Assembly (NCBI GenBank): GCA_020635975.1
Contig: JACJYT010000008.1
Span: 1-64,000, forward strand
Source of the DNA: Chitinophagales bacterium
Lineage (GTDB): Bacteria > Bacteroidota > Bacteroidia > Chitinophagales > UBA8649
Direction: 5' to 3'
Length of the DNA stretch: 64,000 nt
In this document: positions 16,493 to 26,532 of the stretch, piece after piece
Layout of the letters: each line of letters begins with the position of its first letter
How positions within the stretch are numbered: position 1 is the stretch's first letter
Program-made: the position numbers and the translations under genes
Notes under the pieces: generated by a model
The model's input: only the letters and a program-made list of their open reading frames with translations
What the model was told of the DNA's origin: nothing
The model's database searches: none

Positions 16493-17633
16493 TGGGATTT
16501 AAGCGATATAACTTGTTATCAAAAGAAACGGAATAATCGGTCCAAGTGCCATCCCCAGCTCTCGAATCTGACTTGTAATAATCTGTAGAAATAAAATGGG
16601 CTCCACTAGATAAGCACAAATTCCATTGGCTGTAATCGTTTGTTCGTGCTTGAAGTGTACCTTCATCTGCTCTAGTTCTGATAATATAGCCTTGTGCAAC
16701 TAAATCTTGGATTTGCATATAGGATGCATTAACGCTATTTCGCATAATGAATGCCGCATCATCATTTCCTGGGTCGCTATTGGTAAAAATCAGTTTGTTC
16801 TCCAAACTAGGATTCCCTGCAAGATAGATAGAATTAATGTCGTCGTTGTTGTGTAGAAACATTACTTTTCCTCTACTTTCATCTATGCTTGGCCAATTGT
16901 TTGCAAGAACGGCTTCATTTAGCGTACTAAAATTCCCTCTTACATCATCAGGCGTTATGATTTGATTTCTCTCGAATACATCCAAGATTTCATTTTCTAA
17001 AGTATTCAGTGCTTGGGCATTGTTCCAAGATTCGGGACTTACAAAACCGATACCGGGTACATAATCGTTAACACTATTATTTCCCAATTCTAGAAGGATG
17101 AAAATGGGAATATGCTCTGGGTAGGAGGCCGACCAAGCTTTTATTTCTTCTAGGGCACTTTTAAAAGTGTAATTGTGGGTATTGAAATCGATATCCGGAA
17201 TGTGTAGAATTTTTATTCCTGGATTTTGAAGTTCTGGAATGCCAGAGGCCTCGTCCAATCCTGCTATGGCATTTCCTTTTCTATTATAATACAAACCACC
17301 ACTTTGATCTAAGTAGAGATCCAACTCTATTTGTCGCACACCATAATAGCTAAACTGATCTTTTAAAGGAATATGCTCATAATCTAGTTCGGAGGCAGAA
17401 TAAGCGGCAGGTAGAAAATTTCCTATAGAAATAATGAAATCCATAATCGCCTCATTTGTTCTTAAACGATAGCTATTGTGACTTCCTAAGTATTGCAGTT
17501 GATTAATTTTTAAATCGCCAGGTACCTCGCCATCTTGAATACTAACTTTTTCCTTTTGAAAGTTTTCCTGATCTTTTTTACAGGCATTTAATGATAGTGC
17601 AAAGAGGAGTAGTAGCAGTAAGTATTTTTTCAT
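16479..17633 (-). CDS. Ca2+-dependent phosphatidylinositol-specific phospholipase C-like lipoprotein (PI-PLC-C1)
   Basis: 384 residues. A lipoprotein signal has the lipobox LNAC with Cys18. The TIM-barrel phosphodiesterase motifs are GSHNSYR (first catalytic His, H52), RQIELDLY (E103, D105, calcium ligands) and LHIPDIDF (H144, second catalytic His), as in the PI-PLC-C1 family (PF16670). It probably cleaves phosphoinositol-type or related phosphodiesters outside the cytoplasm, anchored in a membrane. The natural substrate in Bacteroidota is uncertain. Confidence 0.82.
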   Translation of the reverse strand: MKKYLLLLLLFALSLNACKKDQENFQKEKVSIQDGEVPGDLKINQLQYLGSHNSYRLRTNEAIMDFIISIGNFLPAAYSASELDYEHIPLKDQFSYYGVRQIELDLYLDQSGGLYYNRKGNAIAGLDEASGIPELQNPGIKILHIPDIDFNTHNYTFKSALEEIKAWSASYPEHIPIFILLELGNNSVNDYVPGIGFVSPESWNNAQALNTLENEILDVFERNQIITPDDVRGNFSTLNEAVLANNWPSIDESRGKVMFLHNNDDINSIYLAGNPSLENKLIFTNSDPGNDDAAFIMRNSVNASYMQIQDLVAQGYIIRTRADEGTLQARTNDYSQWNLCLSSGAHFISTDYYKSDSRAGDGTWTDYSVSFDNKLYRLNPITHP

Positions 17634-17656
17634 TCGAAATTAGCTTTTCTATTCTC

Positions 17657-17664
17657 CGAATATA
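17657..17664 (-). promoter_or_regulatory. Possible -7 box (TATATTCG) for the PI-PLC-like gene
   Basis: On the minus strand TATATTCG lies 23 bases before the ATG at 17633, with a TTG about 16 bases further upstream. A second similar box, TAATTTCG, is at 17635-17642. One-base variants of the consensus. Confidence 0.35.
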
Positions 17665-17741
17665 CTTAATAATTCGCTAACAATTTATTAATACTATGCT
17701 AAAGAAAATAAAAGGCTAAATAAATTCTCAAAAAAATGCTT

Positions 17742-20700
17742 TTAGCGAATAAGCACCATCTTGCCAAGGCCTTTTTTAAAGAAGCGGTCTACTTGTTGTA
17801 TGTCATAACGATCTATACTCTCGTTATTAATAGAGGTTTTTACCTGATAGAAGTACACGCCATTTGCAAGAGGGTCTCCGTATTGATCCTTACCATCCCA
17901 CCAATAATCGGTTTTGTTTAAGCCTATATGAATTGGACCAATTTCATCTTGTCGAATTTGCTTTACCACCGTACCCTTAATATTCATGATAACAATTTCA
18001 AAATAATCTGGAATTTCAGATCCTGTTAGCGTGAATATAAACTGAGTTCTAGTAGTGAAAGGATTAGGATAATTCAAAACATTGGAAATCATACTGCGGT
18101 TTTCAACTTGAAAGCTGATTTTGTAATCATAATATTGAAGATCAATTAGACGGTCTTGGGTAGAGCTTGAATTATTACCACTTTTATCTTTAGAACGTAC
18201 AACAAGTTCGTATAAGCCATCTAGAGGAAACTCCTCTTTTACTATAACTTTAGCAATATTTTTGTTGCTTTCTGCGGGAATAAATTGTGTACCTACATCA
18301 TTATAATTTACTCTCCATAAGCTTCCAGGGGTACTTCCATCGGTTCCCAAATAACGGAAATAAATGTCGATTAAACTGGTATCGTCTAAAGCTAAGAACT
18401 GATTTTCATCTTTGAGTTGAATTAAAATTTCGGGCTTGGCCGAAACTAAATCGCCATCTAGAATTTTTCTACCATCAAAGCTCACATCCAAGAGCGGGTT
18501 GGTATTGTCGCCTTCCACAAAGAAGTTATAAGTGGCAAAGTTGTTAAAATGGAATTGTTCTATCTGGTAATTTTGTTCAAAAGGATTAGCCTCTAAAATC
18601 AAAGTATTTTTCCCTAAATAATTAGCTGAAATAGTATTTAGAGCATAGCTTAGATGTAAGGTATCGAAGGCAAGAGCACTATCGTATTTGGCATAAGATA
18701 TACTGGCATTATTCCCATTGTCGATGATACTTTGTTTCACTGTCATGCTGTCCATGTCAATTTCGCTTACATTTTCTAGCGCTACTTCAAAATGCCACAC
18801 TTCGCCTTGCATTAAACTATCCTTGTTAACACTAAAGTATTTTTTAGGATTAATAGCAACTTCAGGAGCCTTATCGTAAAGTACTCGCCAATATTTAGCC
18901 TGCATAGGAGTTCTGTCCAAATCATCGCTACTATTCCATTGAAGTCGCAAATAAGGATAAACTTGCGCATTGATGCCTTGTAAGCTGGTATCCAAGCTAG
19001 CGCTGCTAACCGTATAAAGGGTATTTTCTACTCCTGCATTATCTACGCCAATAATATTTACACTCTGCACATCCTGACTTGGGTTTTCCTTTGCTTCAAA
19101 ATCCCAATGAAACGAACCCCAAGCACTAGCAGGACCAATTAAAGTGCTTTTGAAATTTCCGGAGGACCAAATACCATTAATAGAAAAAGTATTGGTAATA
19201 ATATCATTAAAAGAAGCGCCTATGTTTACTATGGGATTAAAGCTTGTATTATTTTTTTGATAAACAAAAATCATAGGGCCATCGGTAGTGTTATTAACAG
19301 GACAGGCAAGATTGTTTAAATAAGCAACTAGATTTGGGCTCCAGTTGCTGTAATTCGGATTGTTTATCGAGTAGATTAGAACGTAGTGGTCGCTCGGAAC
19401 ATTATTAAGATAATCCAAAATTAAATTCGACCAAGGAATACCTGGAGTAGGGTGGTTAGTTGGCGTATTGCCAGATGCTCTGAAATTGGCAACCGTAATA
19501 ACATTTTCTATGCCCGAGCAATGGATGTTACCATAGGGACCATAGCTGGACGTGCTACTATTGTTGGTCAAATATAAAGGTGTTCCTGTGATGTTGTTTA
19601 TTACAGCAATAGACAAACCATTAGGGAAGCCAACACCGCCACCACAATTATTCATTTTCCAGTTATGCATTTGAGCACCATCTAATTTCCATTCCATTTC
19701 TTCGTAGAACAGATTAGGGTAGAGGCCTGTTTTTACATAAACCTCACGAGGAACATCAATGAATTTAAACTCTCTATCTGTATCTAAATAAATGGTTTCA
19801 AATTTATCTTTCTGCCATTGATAATAATGCGATTGATTCCAGCCCGGGAATTCTCCATTTAAATAGATGAAAGAAGAATAATTCCACTTGTAAGAAGAAC
19901 TACTTGAGCTATCTACGCTTACTCGCCAATAATATACCGTGCTATCTACCATGTTGATAGGATTAGGCCATTCTACAACGCCTCCTGTAGAAAAAACCTT
20001 GTATTCTGCCAAAGGAGCTAGAAATAATTCGCTTGTATCCATTTGAAAAACATATCTTTTCTCCACTTCAAAAGGATTACCAGTAGATGCTTTTAAAGTG
20101 GTGTTTTGATTCGGAACAATAGCAAATTCATAAGGATAAATTGGATAGATATCGTCTGAACCAATAAAAAGACTCAGATTGTTTAGCAAATAATTGTTGG
20201 TTTCAGAGAGTTCATTATTTATCTCGTTGCTTGCATCAATGAAAATATTAAAATGGTTCAAGCCAAGGCCACTTGAACTTCCGTTTACGGCTAAATTTAT
20301 GCTAAAAGTATCCTTGTGGTACGGAGCTGGAAATTTCTTAGTTATCACTTCCTGATTGCCATTGGGAAAAATTCTCGTTAATTCTATATCTATAGAATCG
20401 TTAATCGCTTTTCCTAAATTGTAAACAAGCAAATTAACGGTAAAGGAGTCGATGGAAGTACTAATATTGTTGGGAGTAAAAAATACATTTTGCGCTTCAA
20501 TGGCATAATCTGGCTCTTCATATTGGTTAAAAGGAAGAGCAGGGTCACCGTGCAAAGTCATTTCTTGGGCAACCATCATATCCACAGGGTTATTTCCACA
20601 ACAATTTTCCACGTTTTGAATGGTTTGTTGTATTACTTCCCCAAGTGAACTAGCGTAGTTATTATTGCTTAAGCTTTGATAAAAATTGCTTGTGTAAACA

Positions 20701-22829
20701 TTTAAAGAAGAAGAAGAAGATAAATCGGTGGTCGACAAATAAGCAATGGCTCCTTTTTGGTTTTGAAAAACAAAGCGCTCACTGATACTTTCTGAACCAC
20801 CATGAATTAAGCCGGAGTTGCAACCATTGGCTAGAAATACAGGATATTTCCCCAGGTTGGTATAGTTTTCTGGATCGTCGAAACTCAAATCGAATCCACC
20901 AGCGTAGGAGTGTCCAAAGAAGGTAATTAAGGAAACCCCATCGTTAATTCTATTTCTAATCAACTCGGAAGGTAAGGTTTGGATAGGAGCACTAGAATTT
21001 TTAAAAACGGAACTAATTTCTGCACCCCAAGATGTTCCCTTTGCGGTATTGGCATAGCTATTTAAGTAGGCTTTAAATAGGGTTTGTTGACCAATATCGG
21101 TTCCTCCACCTAGATGAATAATTTGTTTCATGAAATCTTTTTGAGCCACCGTTTGATATGGGTCCCCAAAATGGTAAAACTGATCATCGTATTCTTCAAT
21201 TTTTTGAAGATAGGTACTTATCTGGGAAACACTGCTTGCGGCTAATCGACCAATGGCAATTTTTGGAACCGAAGATGCGGTATCTGCAGCTAGTAAGATA
21301 TCGCTACCTGGGTTACCAAAAGTAGGAATTAAGCATTTTTGACGGGTAGTAAGATTTGCGGCAGAACGGATTTCTTCGTATTCTCTTGCTTTACCAATAA
21401 TGAATAGATATTTCGGAGTGATGGTCCAATTATCACTAGCAAAGTCTACAAAATTTCGAATCGCTTGAGGATGTCTATCAATTCCGTAGCCAAATTGGTC
21501 GTAGAGTTGATTTACATCCACTAGAACTACATCATGACTACCACCATTCATGCTTTCTCTATGACTAATATATTCGTTGATTTGTGGGGTAGAGATAAAC
21601 TTCTTGTTGGTAAGAAGAATATAGTCTCCTTGTCGGTTAAGTTGAGAAAAATTGACAAAGGAAATCTGTTCTAATTCGGTAATACTCGTGTAATTACTAG
21701 AATTGTTGGCACGAATTAAGAGCTTTCTTGTTCCATTAGAAGCAGGAAGCACAAAGCGATGTGCGTTTGCACCAGGAGCATCTAAAGCACTCAGTCTATA
21801 GCCGTTAGTTAGGTCGTATAGAATAGGATAAGTACCTTGTTCATCTAAATTTTCTATTTCTAGGTATTGCCTATTTCCATTTCCTGCTATACTAAACACC
21901 AAGTTCGTTCTGTTGTTAAAGTTGTAGGACCTAGGGTAAGTTAAAGAATAATAGGCTGGGTTATTTCTGTTCGTACTAGAGCTTGTTGGATGGGCCTCAA
22001 AATTTACCGAACTTGTTCCGTTGCTTAATAAACTAGCGGGATAGACAGAGGTGGTTTTAACGACATCGTAATCGTTAAACTGGTGGGTAGATAGGGTAGT
22101 ATTTCCACTTTTTATACTAAAATCATGTGCACCGCTGGTCCATGAAACAATAACCGTTTTGAGCTCGCCATCTATGCCTGGATAGAGCATTTCTGTATTG
22201 GCATTGTTTGTAAACAAGGGACTAGTATTATTGAATTGTGTGCCCGAATAAAATCCTTCTCCCTTATCGAATAAAGAATTATACAAAGCTGTCGGATTCG
22301 AACTACCACCAACATAGTAGCTTTGTCCAACGCTGAAAGAACCAGTATAAATTCTTTCATAGGTGTACATAAAATAGTTTTCTTTACTTGGAAGATTACT
22401 TAAATCATTAGTAATGTTGTTAATTCTAGCATTTGCGCCTGTCTCATTCCAGGTTAAATAGTAAACAGCAGTATCCGAAAATAAACTGTATCTATCGGTT
22501 AACTGATACGAAGGATCTCTAAAAAGTCGAGTGTCTAATTTACCATCATTAGGGTAAGCGTAAAATTCGATAAAGCTGGCTACGTTGTTGCTTTGTTGAA
22601 CATAAATTGGAACTTGCACACCATCCCTAAAAACTCTAAAATTATCTGGGTCGATAAAATTGAGACCATATTGATTTAGGGCTGCAGTTTCTATTCGGTG
22701 AATACCCTCATTAGTTACTTTTATTTTGAAATAATTTTGTGTGAAATTAATCCACTCATTGCCGTATGGCTGCGCATATAAGCTAGCACAAAGTATCAAA
22801 AAAAGAAATATAAGTAGCTGTTTTCTCAT
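17742..22829 (-). CDS. C25-family (gingipain-like) cysteine peptidase, PorU2-like putative T9SS sortase
   Basis: 1695 residues. A signal peptide (ending LYAQ) is followed by an N-terminal beta region, then the C25 catalytic domain: the catalytic His is in FFGHSYAGG (H640) and the Cys in ANGCNSG (C670). After this come several Ig-like modules. A FlgD-like/T9SS C-terminal domain begins at VLNYPNPFT and ends GKMVLIR. True PorU sortases are about 1100-1300 residues; the longer form beside a PorV-like gene fits proteins annotated as PorU2. Expected role: cleaving C-terminal signals of T9SS cargo at the outer membrane, or acting as a secreted protease. It starts in an ATGA overlap with the PorV-like gene, so the pair is translationally coupled. 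Confidence 0.85.
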   Translation of the reverse strand: MRKQLLIFLFLILCASLYAQPYGNEWINFTQNYFKIKVTNEGIHRIETAALNQYGLNFIDPDNFRVFRDGVQVPIYVQQSNNVASFIEFYAYPNDGKLDTRLFRDPSYQLTDRYSLFSDTAVYYLTWNETGANARINNITNDLSNLPSKENYFMYTYERIYTGSFSVGQSYYVGGSSNPTALYNSLFDKGEGFYSGTQFNNTSPLFTNNANTEMLYPGIDGELKTVIVSWTSGAHDFSIKSGNTTLSTHQFNDYDVVKTTSVYPASLLSNGTSSVNFEAHPTSSSTNRNNPAYYSLTYPRSYNFNNRTNLVFSIAGNGNRQYLEIENLDEQGTYPILYDLTNGYRLSALDAPGANAHRFVLPASNGTRKLLIRANNSSNYTSITELEQISFVNFSQLNRQGDYILLTNKKFISTPQINEYISHRESMNGGSHDVVLVDVNQLYDQFGYGIDRHPQAIRNFVDFASDNWTITPKYLFIIGKAREYEEIRSAANLTTRQKCLIPTFGNPGSDILLAADTASSVPKIAIGRLAASSVSQISTYLQKIEEYDDQFYHFGDPYQTVAQKDFMKQIIHLGGGTDIGQQTLFKAYLNSYANTAKGTSWGAEISSVFKNSSAPIQTLPSELIRNRINDGVSLITFFGHSYAGGFDLSFDDPENYTNLGKYPVFLANGCNSGLIHGGSESISERFVFQNQKGAIAYLSTTDLSSSSSLNVYTSNFYQSLSNNNYASSLGEVIQQTIQNVENCCGNNPVDMMVAQEMTLHGDPALPFNQYEEPDYAIEAQNVFFTPNNISTSIDSFTVNLLVYNLGKAINDSIDIELTRIFPNGNQEVITKKFPAPYHKDTFSINLAVNGSSSGLGLNHFNIFIDASNEINNELSETNNYLLNNLSLFIGSDDIYPIYPYEFAIVPNQNTTLKASTGNPFEVEKRYVFQMDTSELFLAPLAEYKVFSTGGVVEWPNPINMVDSTVYYWRVSVDSSSSSSYKWNYSSFIYLNGEFPGWNQSHYYQWQKDKFETIYLDTDREFKFIDVPREVYVKTGLYPNLFYEEMEWKLDGAQMHNWKMNNCGGGVGFPNGLSIAVINNITGTPLYLTNNSSTSSYGPYGNIHCSGIENVITVANFRASGNTPTNHPTPGIPWSNLILDYLNNVPSDHYVLIYSINNPNYSNWSPNLVAYLNNLACPVNNTTDGPMIFVYQKNNTSFNPIVNIGASFNDIITNTFSINGIWSSGNFKSTLIGPASAWGSFHWDFEAKENPSQDVQSVNIIGVDNAGVENTLYTVSSASLDTSLQGINAQVYPYLRLQWNSSDDLDRTPMQAKYWRVLYDKAPEVAINPKKYFSVNKDSLMQGEVWHFEVALENVSEIDMDSMTVKQSIIDNGNNASISYAKYDSALAFDTLHLSYALNTISANYLGKNTLILEANPFEQNYQIEQFHFNNFATYNFFVEGDNTNPLLDVSFDGRKILDGDLVSAKPEILIQLKDENQFLALDDTSLIDIYFRYLGTDGSTPGSLWRVNYNDVGTQFIPAESNKNIAKVIVKEEFPLDGLYELVVRSKDKSGNNSSSTQDRLIDLQYYDYKISFQVENRSMISNVLNYPNPFTTRTQFIFTLTGSEIPDYFEIVIMNIKGTVVKQIRQDEIGPIHIGLNKTDYWWDGKDQYGDPLANGVYFYQVKTSINNESIDRYDIQQVDRFFKKGLGKMVLIR

Positions 22830-23935
22830 AAGCTTTCTTGATTTTCAGACTTTTTCTTTTTTGGGAAGCCAAAATGAGCAGAGATTACATTGCTGTAAAA
22901 CACTTCACTTTCGCCAAGATTAGTAAAGGCATAATCTACATGGAAGCCTTTAATGTTTAATCCCACTCCAATATTCGGTTGCACTTGTAATTTGTCCTTC
23001 CCATCGCTCTGCGAAATCCATTGGAAATTTCCAATTCCTGATCGGAGGTAAATAATGTTTTTGTAGTTTAACTCTAAGCCAAAACTAGCATCAAAACTCA
23101 TAGGATCTGTTCGAAAAAGTACATTTCTTCTTCCATCGGTGTTGCTAATAATATTTAATTCTGGTTCTATGTAGAATTTATCCTTAATATTAAATTTATA
23201 GCCAAGACCTGCGGTGAAAGTTGGTAAAGTAAGTTCTAAAGAGTTTTCTGGAACCAAGTTTCCCGTAGCTTGCAAAACATCTGCTTCTTCATCTGTAAAG
23301 CTAAAAGACCAAGCATTATAAGTGCTTGAAATATCTCTAGCTGTTAAACCAAATTGCCATCCTTTTTTTCGATATTGTAAACCAGCATCAATTCCAAAAC
23401 CCCATGCAGTAGCAAAGCTGCCTACTTTTTTATGAATTATTTTTACATTGCCTCCAACTGACAAACCTTCTATCTTAAATTTTTGTGCATAAGTCAGTAA
23501 GAGGGCATATTCGCCAACAGAAAAACGACTGATATTATCGTAGTTCGGTGGATTGTCTGTTCCAGAAGGAAAGAGAAAAAGTGTATTTGGAATATCATCT
23601 ATACCAAAGCGATAAAAGGTTAGACCTAAACTTCTTTTCTCACTTTCTAGAGGTATGGCCAAGCCTAAATAATCAATTTTAGCTATTCCAGCAAAATACT
23701 CACTGTGCATATAGCCTAGTTGAAAAGCATCTTTTATATGAGCTAAGCCCGCAGGATTATAGTACATGCTATATAAGTCGCTTGTTCCAGCTACTCTCGC
23801 ATTACTCATTGCCATTCCAGATGCCCCCATACCTAGATTTAGGAATTCATTGGAATACTTTCTTGCTTTTTGAGCAAACGTGAAACTTAGTATGCCTGTA
23901 AACAGTATAAATACAAAGAGTTTTTTATGTAGCAT
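22826..23935 (-). CDS. PorV/PorQ-family outer membrane protein
   Basis: About 369 residues with a signal peptide (ending FTFAQ). The mature start (FLNLGMGASGMAMSNARVAG) followed by DLYSMYYNPAGLA is the standard opening of PorV/PorQ/UPF0164 beta-barrels of the FadL type. PorV carries T9SS cargo from the translocon to the PorU sortase, and PorQ belongs to the attachment complex. Direct coupling by a 4-base overlap to a C25 peptidase suggests a dedicated PorU2-PorV-like pair. An alternative ATG at 23947 adds four residues; 23935 gives a more typical signal peptide. It overlaps the upstream gene by 11 bases. Confidence 0.85.
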   Translation of the reverse strand: MLHKKLFVFILFTGILSFTFAQKARKYSNEFLNLGMGASGMAMSNARVAGTSDLYSMYYNPAGLAHIKDAFQLGYMHSEYFAGIAKIDYLGLAIPLESEKRSLGLTFYRFGIDDIPNTLFLFPSGTDNPPNYDNISRFSVGEYALLLTYAQKFKIEGLSVGGNVKIIHKKVGSFATAWGFGIDAGLQYRKKGWQFGLTARDISSTYNAWSFSFTDEEADVLQATGNLVPENSLELTLPTFTAGLGYKFNIKDKFYIEPELNIISNTDGRRNVLFRTDPMSFDASFGLELNYKNIIYLRSGIGNFQWISQSDGKDKLQVQPNIGVGLNIKGFHVDYAFTNLGESEVFYSNVISAHFGFPKKKKSENQESL

Positions 23936-24584
23936 TTTTAAGTGCATTGGTTAATTCATTAAAAAAAGACGGCAAACTTTCTTCTAAATTTCCCTGGAAA
24001 GAATCTATTAGAAGTTCCCAATTTTTTGATTTAAAATTAATACCTAAGCGCTTTCCGAGAATTTGTTCGAGAGCTTCAATTATCCCTGAATTTTCTCTTA
24101 AGCGATAGCCGTATTCGTTTTCTATAAAACCCTTAAAAATAAGATTTATTTTTGAAGAATTCTTTAAATTAAGCTCATAATGTAGTTTATTCAAAATATT
24201 TTCTTCTTGGGCCACTCTTAAGCTTTGGTAGAATTTTTCTGCAAGCGCATCTTCCTTTAGAAGAAGGTAGCGGTCCATCATAAGTTCTAAAAGGATATGG
24301 GCCACTACATAGCTTCTTTCTTGAGGGAGTTCCCTTTCTTCGATGCTGCTTTTTATACGCTTACAATACCTTTCAAAAAAGATGTGCTTATGGAACAAAC
24401 TATCGCTTTTTAGGTGGAATTCTATGCCTTGAAAAATCTCGTGAGAATGAAGATCTTTTCTATGCTGCAGTTCTTGATTATAAACTTTAGAAAAGCCTCG
24501 CATTAGATCGGGAAGCAAATTACCAAAGGCCATATCGTGCTTTTCCTTGTAGGGTAACAAGTAATAATGCGCTAAAAAATTCAT
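23925..24584 (-). CDS. ACP phosphodiesterase-like protein (AcpH/DUF479-type)
   Basis: 219 residues. The N-terminus MNFLAHYYLL, then FGNLLPDLMRG and GIEFHLKSDSLFHKH, follow the pattern of the ACP phosphodiesterase family (PF04336), where a conserved Asp and His residues lie in an HD-like helical fold. Family members remove 4'-phosphopantetheine from acyl carrier protein in gamma-proteobacteria; in Bacteroidota this activity is unproven. The gene precedes the PorV-like gene and overlaps it, so it may simply share its transcript. Confidence 0.6.
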   Translation of the reverse strand: MNFLAHYYLLPYKEKHDMAFGNLLPDLMRGFSKVYNQELQHRKDLHSHEIFQGIEFHLKSDSLFHKHIFFERYCKRIKSSIEERELPQERSYVVAHILLELMMDRYLLLKEDALAEKFYQSLRVAQEENILNKLHYELNLKNSSKINLIFKGFIENEYGYRLRENSGIIEALEQILGKRLGINFKSKNWELLIDSFQGNLEESLPSFFNELTNALKNAT

Positions 24585-24597
24585 ATTCTTGTAACGA

Positions 24598-24605
24598 CGA
24601 ACTTA
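24598..24605 (-). promoter_or_regulatory. Possible -7 box (TAAGTTCG)
   Basis: Minus-strand TAAGTTCG, a one-base variant of TAnnTTTG, ends 14 bases before the ATG at 24584. It may drive the AcpH-like, PorV-like and C25 genes together. Confidence 0.4.
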
Positions 24606-24632
24606 GCTTTTAGTTTTAGTAGAGTAGAACTT

Positions 24633-26510
24633 TTATTCAAAAAAGCGCCAAATTAATCCACCTGCAAAGGTTCTGCCTCTATCCGGATAGTTTAAGGCAG
24701 TAAAATAGTTACTTTGTATTAGACCTTCGTTTATGTAATTTGCCTTGGCAAAAACTCTTAAGGTTTTTACTTTAAAGCTTAAGAAAACATCTAACACAGG
24801 AGTGAACTTCATGTTTTGCTGATCTTGAATATAGAATTGTCCGATCAAAGGATTCCAAGCATTAATAGCGAAGTTAGAATTATAGCGCAAGTCTAGTCCA
24901 AATCGACCTAGCATATTGCCTTTAAAGATTTTGCCTTCTATATACAAGCTAGATTTTAAATAAACTAATGGCAGGCGAATAGCTTCTGTGGAATTAGTAC
25001 CTTGCAAGCCAATAAAATTGTCGAAATGCAAAATTTTAAATTGTAAATCTTTACTAAAATAAGTCTGCCAATAATGACTTACACCATTTAGTTGTTCCGG
25101 TTTTGATTCTTGATTGAAATAGATGAAATTGCTTAAGATATTGTATTCGGCGTGGGCCTTAAATTGAAACTTTTTCAAGGCATAATCCAACGCAAAGCGC
25201 GTTCTTTGTTTCTTCTTAAAATTGTTTTCCCAACTAGCTGATTCTCTGGTATAAAGACTTGCCTCTATCCAACTTGCTTCTTGTAGTTCGGAAGATGCTG
25301 CTAGGCTAAACTCTCCGAATTTCTCTAAGTTATAAGAGAATCTAGCATCAATTTTCCAGTCATTTTGATTATAGCCTGTAATAAAATAATAAGCACTTAG
25401 GTCGTAATTCCAAGCTTTGGATGCTTCGAGGGTACTCCTAATTTGGGTTGCAATATGTAAGTTGTTGGTCGTGAATTCTGCACCATTTTGCCATAGTTCT
25501 ATGTTATCGTGTTGCAGACTAAGTTCTGTACCAAAGTTTCTATAGCTCAAACTATCTCGATTCTTTTTTAAGCCAGAATAAGAAAGACTTAACTTATTTG
25601 GAATTTGGTGGTAGTATAAGCGATAGTAGGTGGAATCGGTATTTTGAAAAAAATCTCCATAGTAGTCAAGCGTGGCATCCTTATCTACAAAAGCATAGGT
25701 GTTTTTTTGTGTTCCTGTGCTGTAGCTAAGACTATAGGATGGATGGAATTTTTTAAGGGCTAAACTATCCGAAATAGAATCGATGGTATAATAGCCAAAA
25801 TTATACACATTACTGATGAGCATGTCAAAGTTCTTGTGCTCCGTTAAACCTTCAGCAATTCTTATGGCATAGAATTCTTTATTTGATTCTAGATTCGATC
25901 TATCGTTAATAAAATCGACTTGCAGTCCACCGTTTTCTTCAGTTTTTACCTTGCTAAAAGCCATGTCGAGCTTTAAGTTATATCGACTATTCTTTGAACT
26001 ATAGATGCCGTATAAAGAGAAGTCGCCGTTTTTAGCCCTTATTTTTCTATAGACGCCATTGGATAAAACTCTATGGAAATTAAGACCATATTCTAAGCGA
26101 TTTTTAACATTTTGTGCAAAGGATGCCCCAAAAATATTCTCTCTTTTACTACCCATGTAATAGTAGATTTCTGAGTAGGGCTTATGGATTTTGTAATACT
26201 TTATTTTTTCTCTATCAAATTTGTACAAATCAAAGTGAGTCATGCCACTTTTAAATCCTTTTTGATCGTCCCATTCAAGACTTAAAGATTGATGCGCTTG
26301 CCCAGTGTTTCCCAAATTAAAACTTTCCCAAGTGTCTTTGCGCATGAAGTTGTATTCTTCCATATTGTTTAAGCTAGAATCGATAGCGATAAGCTTATAG
26401 GCTTCCTCGTGGGTATAATAATATTGAGTTTCTGTATGTTGGGCTTTTGCGCAACTTGCAGAAATTATGCTGAATAAGAGGAAAATAATATCGTGCTTGC
26501 TTAGCTTCAA
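24633..26510 (-). CDS. Putative porin (Porin_10 family)
   Basis: 625 residues. A signal peptide ends near residue 23 (AKAQ). Features of the Bacteroidota putative porin family (PF14121) include LGNTGQAHQSLSLEW, YMGSKRENIFGASFAQNVK and a C-terminal strand ending in Trp-Arg-Phe (GGLIWRFFE). Amphipathic strands with many aromatic residues run through the whole protein, consistent with a large outer-membrane beta-barrel. A cysteine in SASCAK near residue 20 could mimic a lipobox, but the barrel-like sequence favours ordinary signal peptidase I cleavage. It lies 22 bases after the purine nucleoside phosphorylase gene. Confidence 0.82.
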   Translation of the reverse strand: MKLSKHDIIFLLFSIISASCAKAQHTETQYYYTHEEAYKLIAIDSSLNNMEEYNFMRKDTWESFNLGNTGQAHQSLSLEWDDQKGFKSGMTHFDLYKFDREKIKYYKIHKPYSEIYYYMGSKRENIFGASFAQNVKNRLEYGLNFHRVLSNGVYRKIRAKNGDFSLYGIYSSKNSRYNLKLDMAFSKVKTEENGGLQVDFINDRSNLESNKEFYAIRIAEGLTEHKNFDMLISNVYNFGYYTIDSISDSLALKKFHPSYSLSYSTGTQKNTYAFVDKDATLDYYGDFFQNTDSTYYRLYYHQIPNKLSLSYSGLKKNRDSLSYRNFGTELSLQHDNIELWQNGAEFTTNNLHIATQIRSTLEASKAWNYDLSAYYFITGYNQNDWKIDARFSYNLEKFGEFSLAASSELQEASWIEASLYTRESASWENNFKKKQRTRFALDYALKKFQFKAHAEYNILSNFIYFNQESKPEQLNGVSHYWQTYFSKDLQFKILHFDNFIGLQGTNSTEAIRLPLVYLKSSLYIEGKIFKGNMLGRFGLDLRYNSNFAINAWNPLIGQFYIQDQQNMKFTPVLDVFLSFKVKTLRVFAKANYINEGLIQSNYFTALNYPDRGRTFAGGLIWRFFE

Positions 26511-26532
26511 GAATTCTTGCTTTTACTATCTA

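Noticed and set aside
24633..26510. Lipoprotein based on the SASC segment
   Set aside because: The body is a large outer-membrane barrel ending in an aromatic strand, and a good signal peptidase I site (AKAQ) follows directly.
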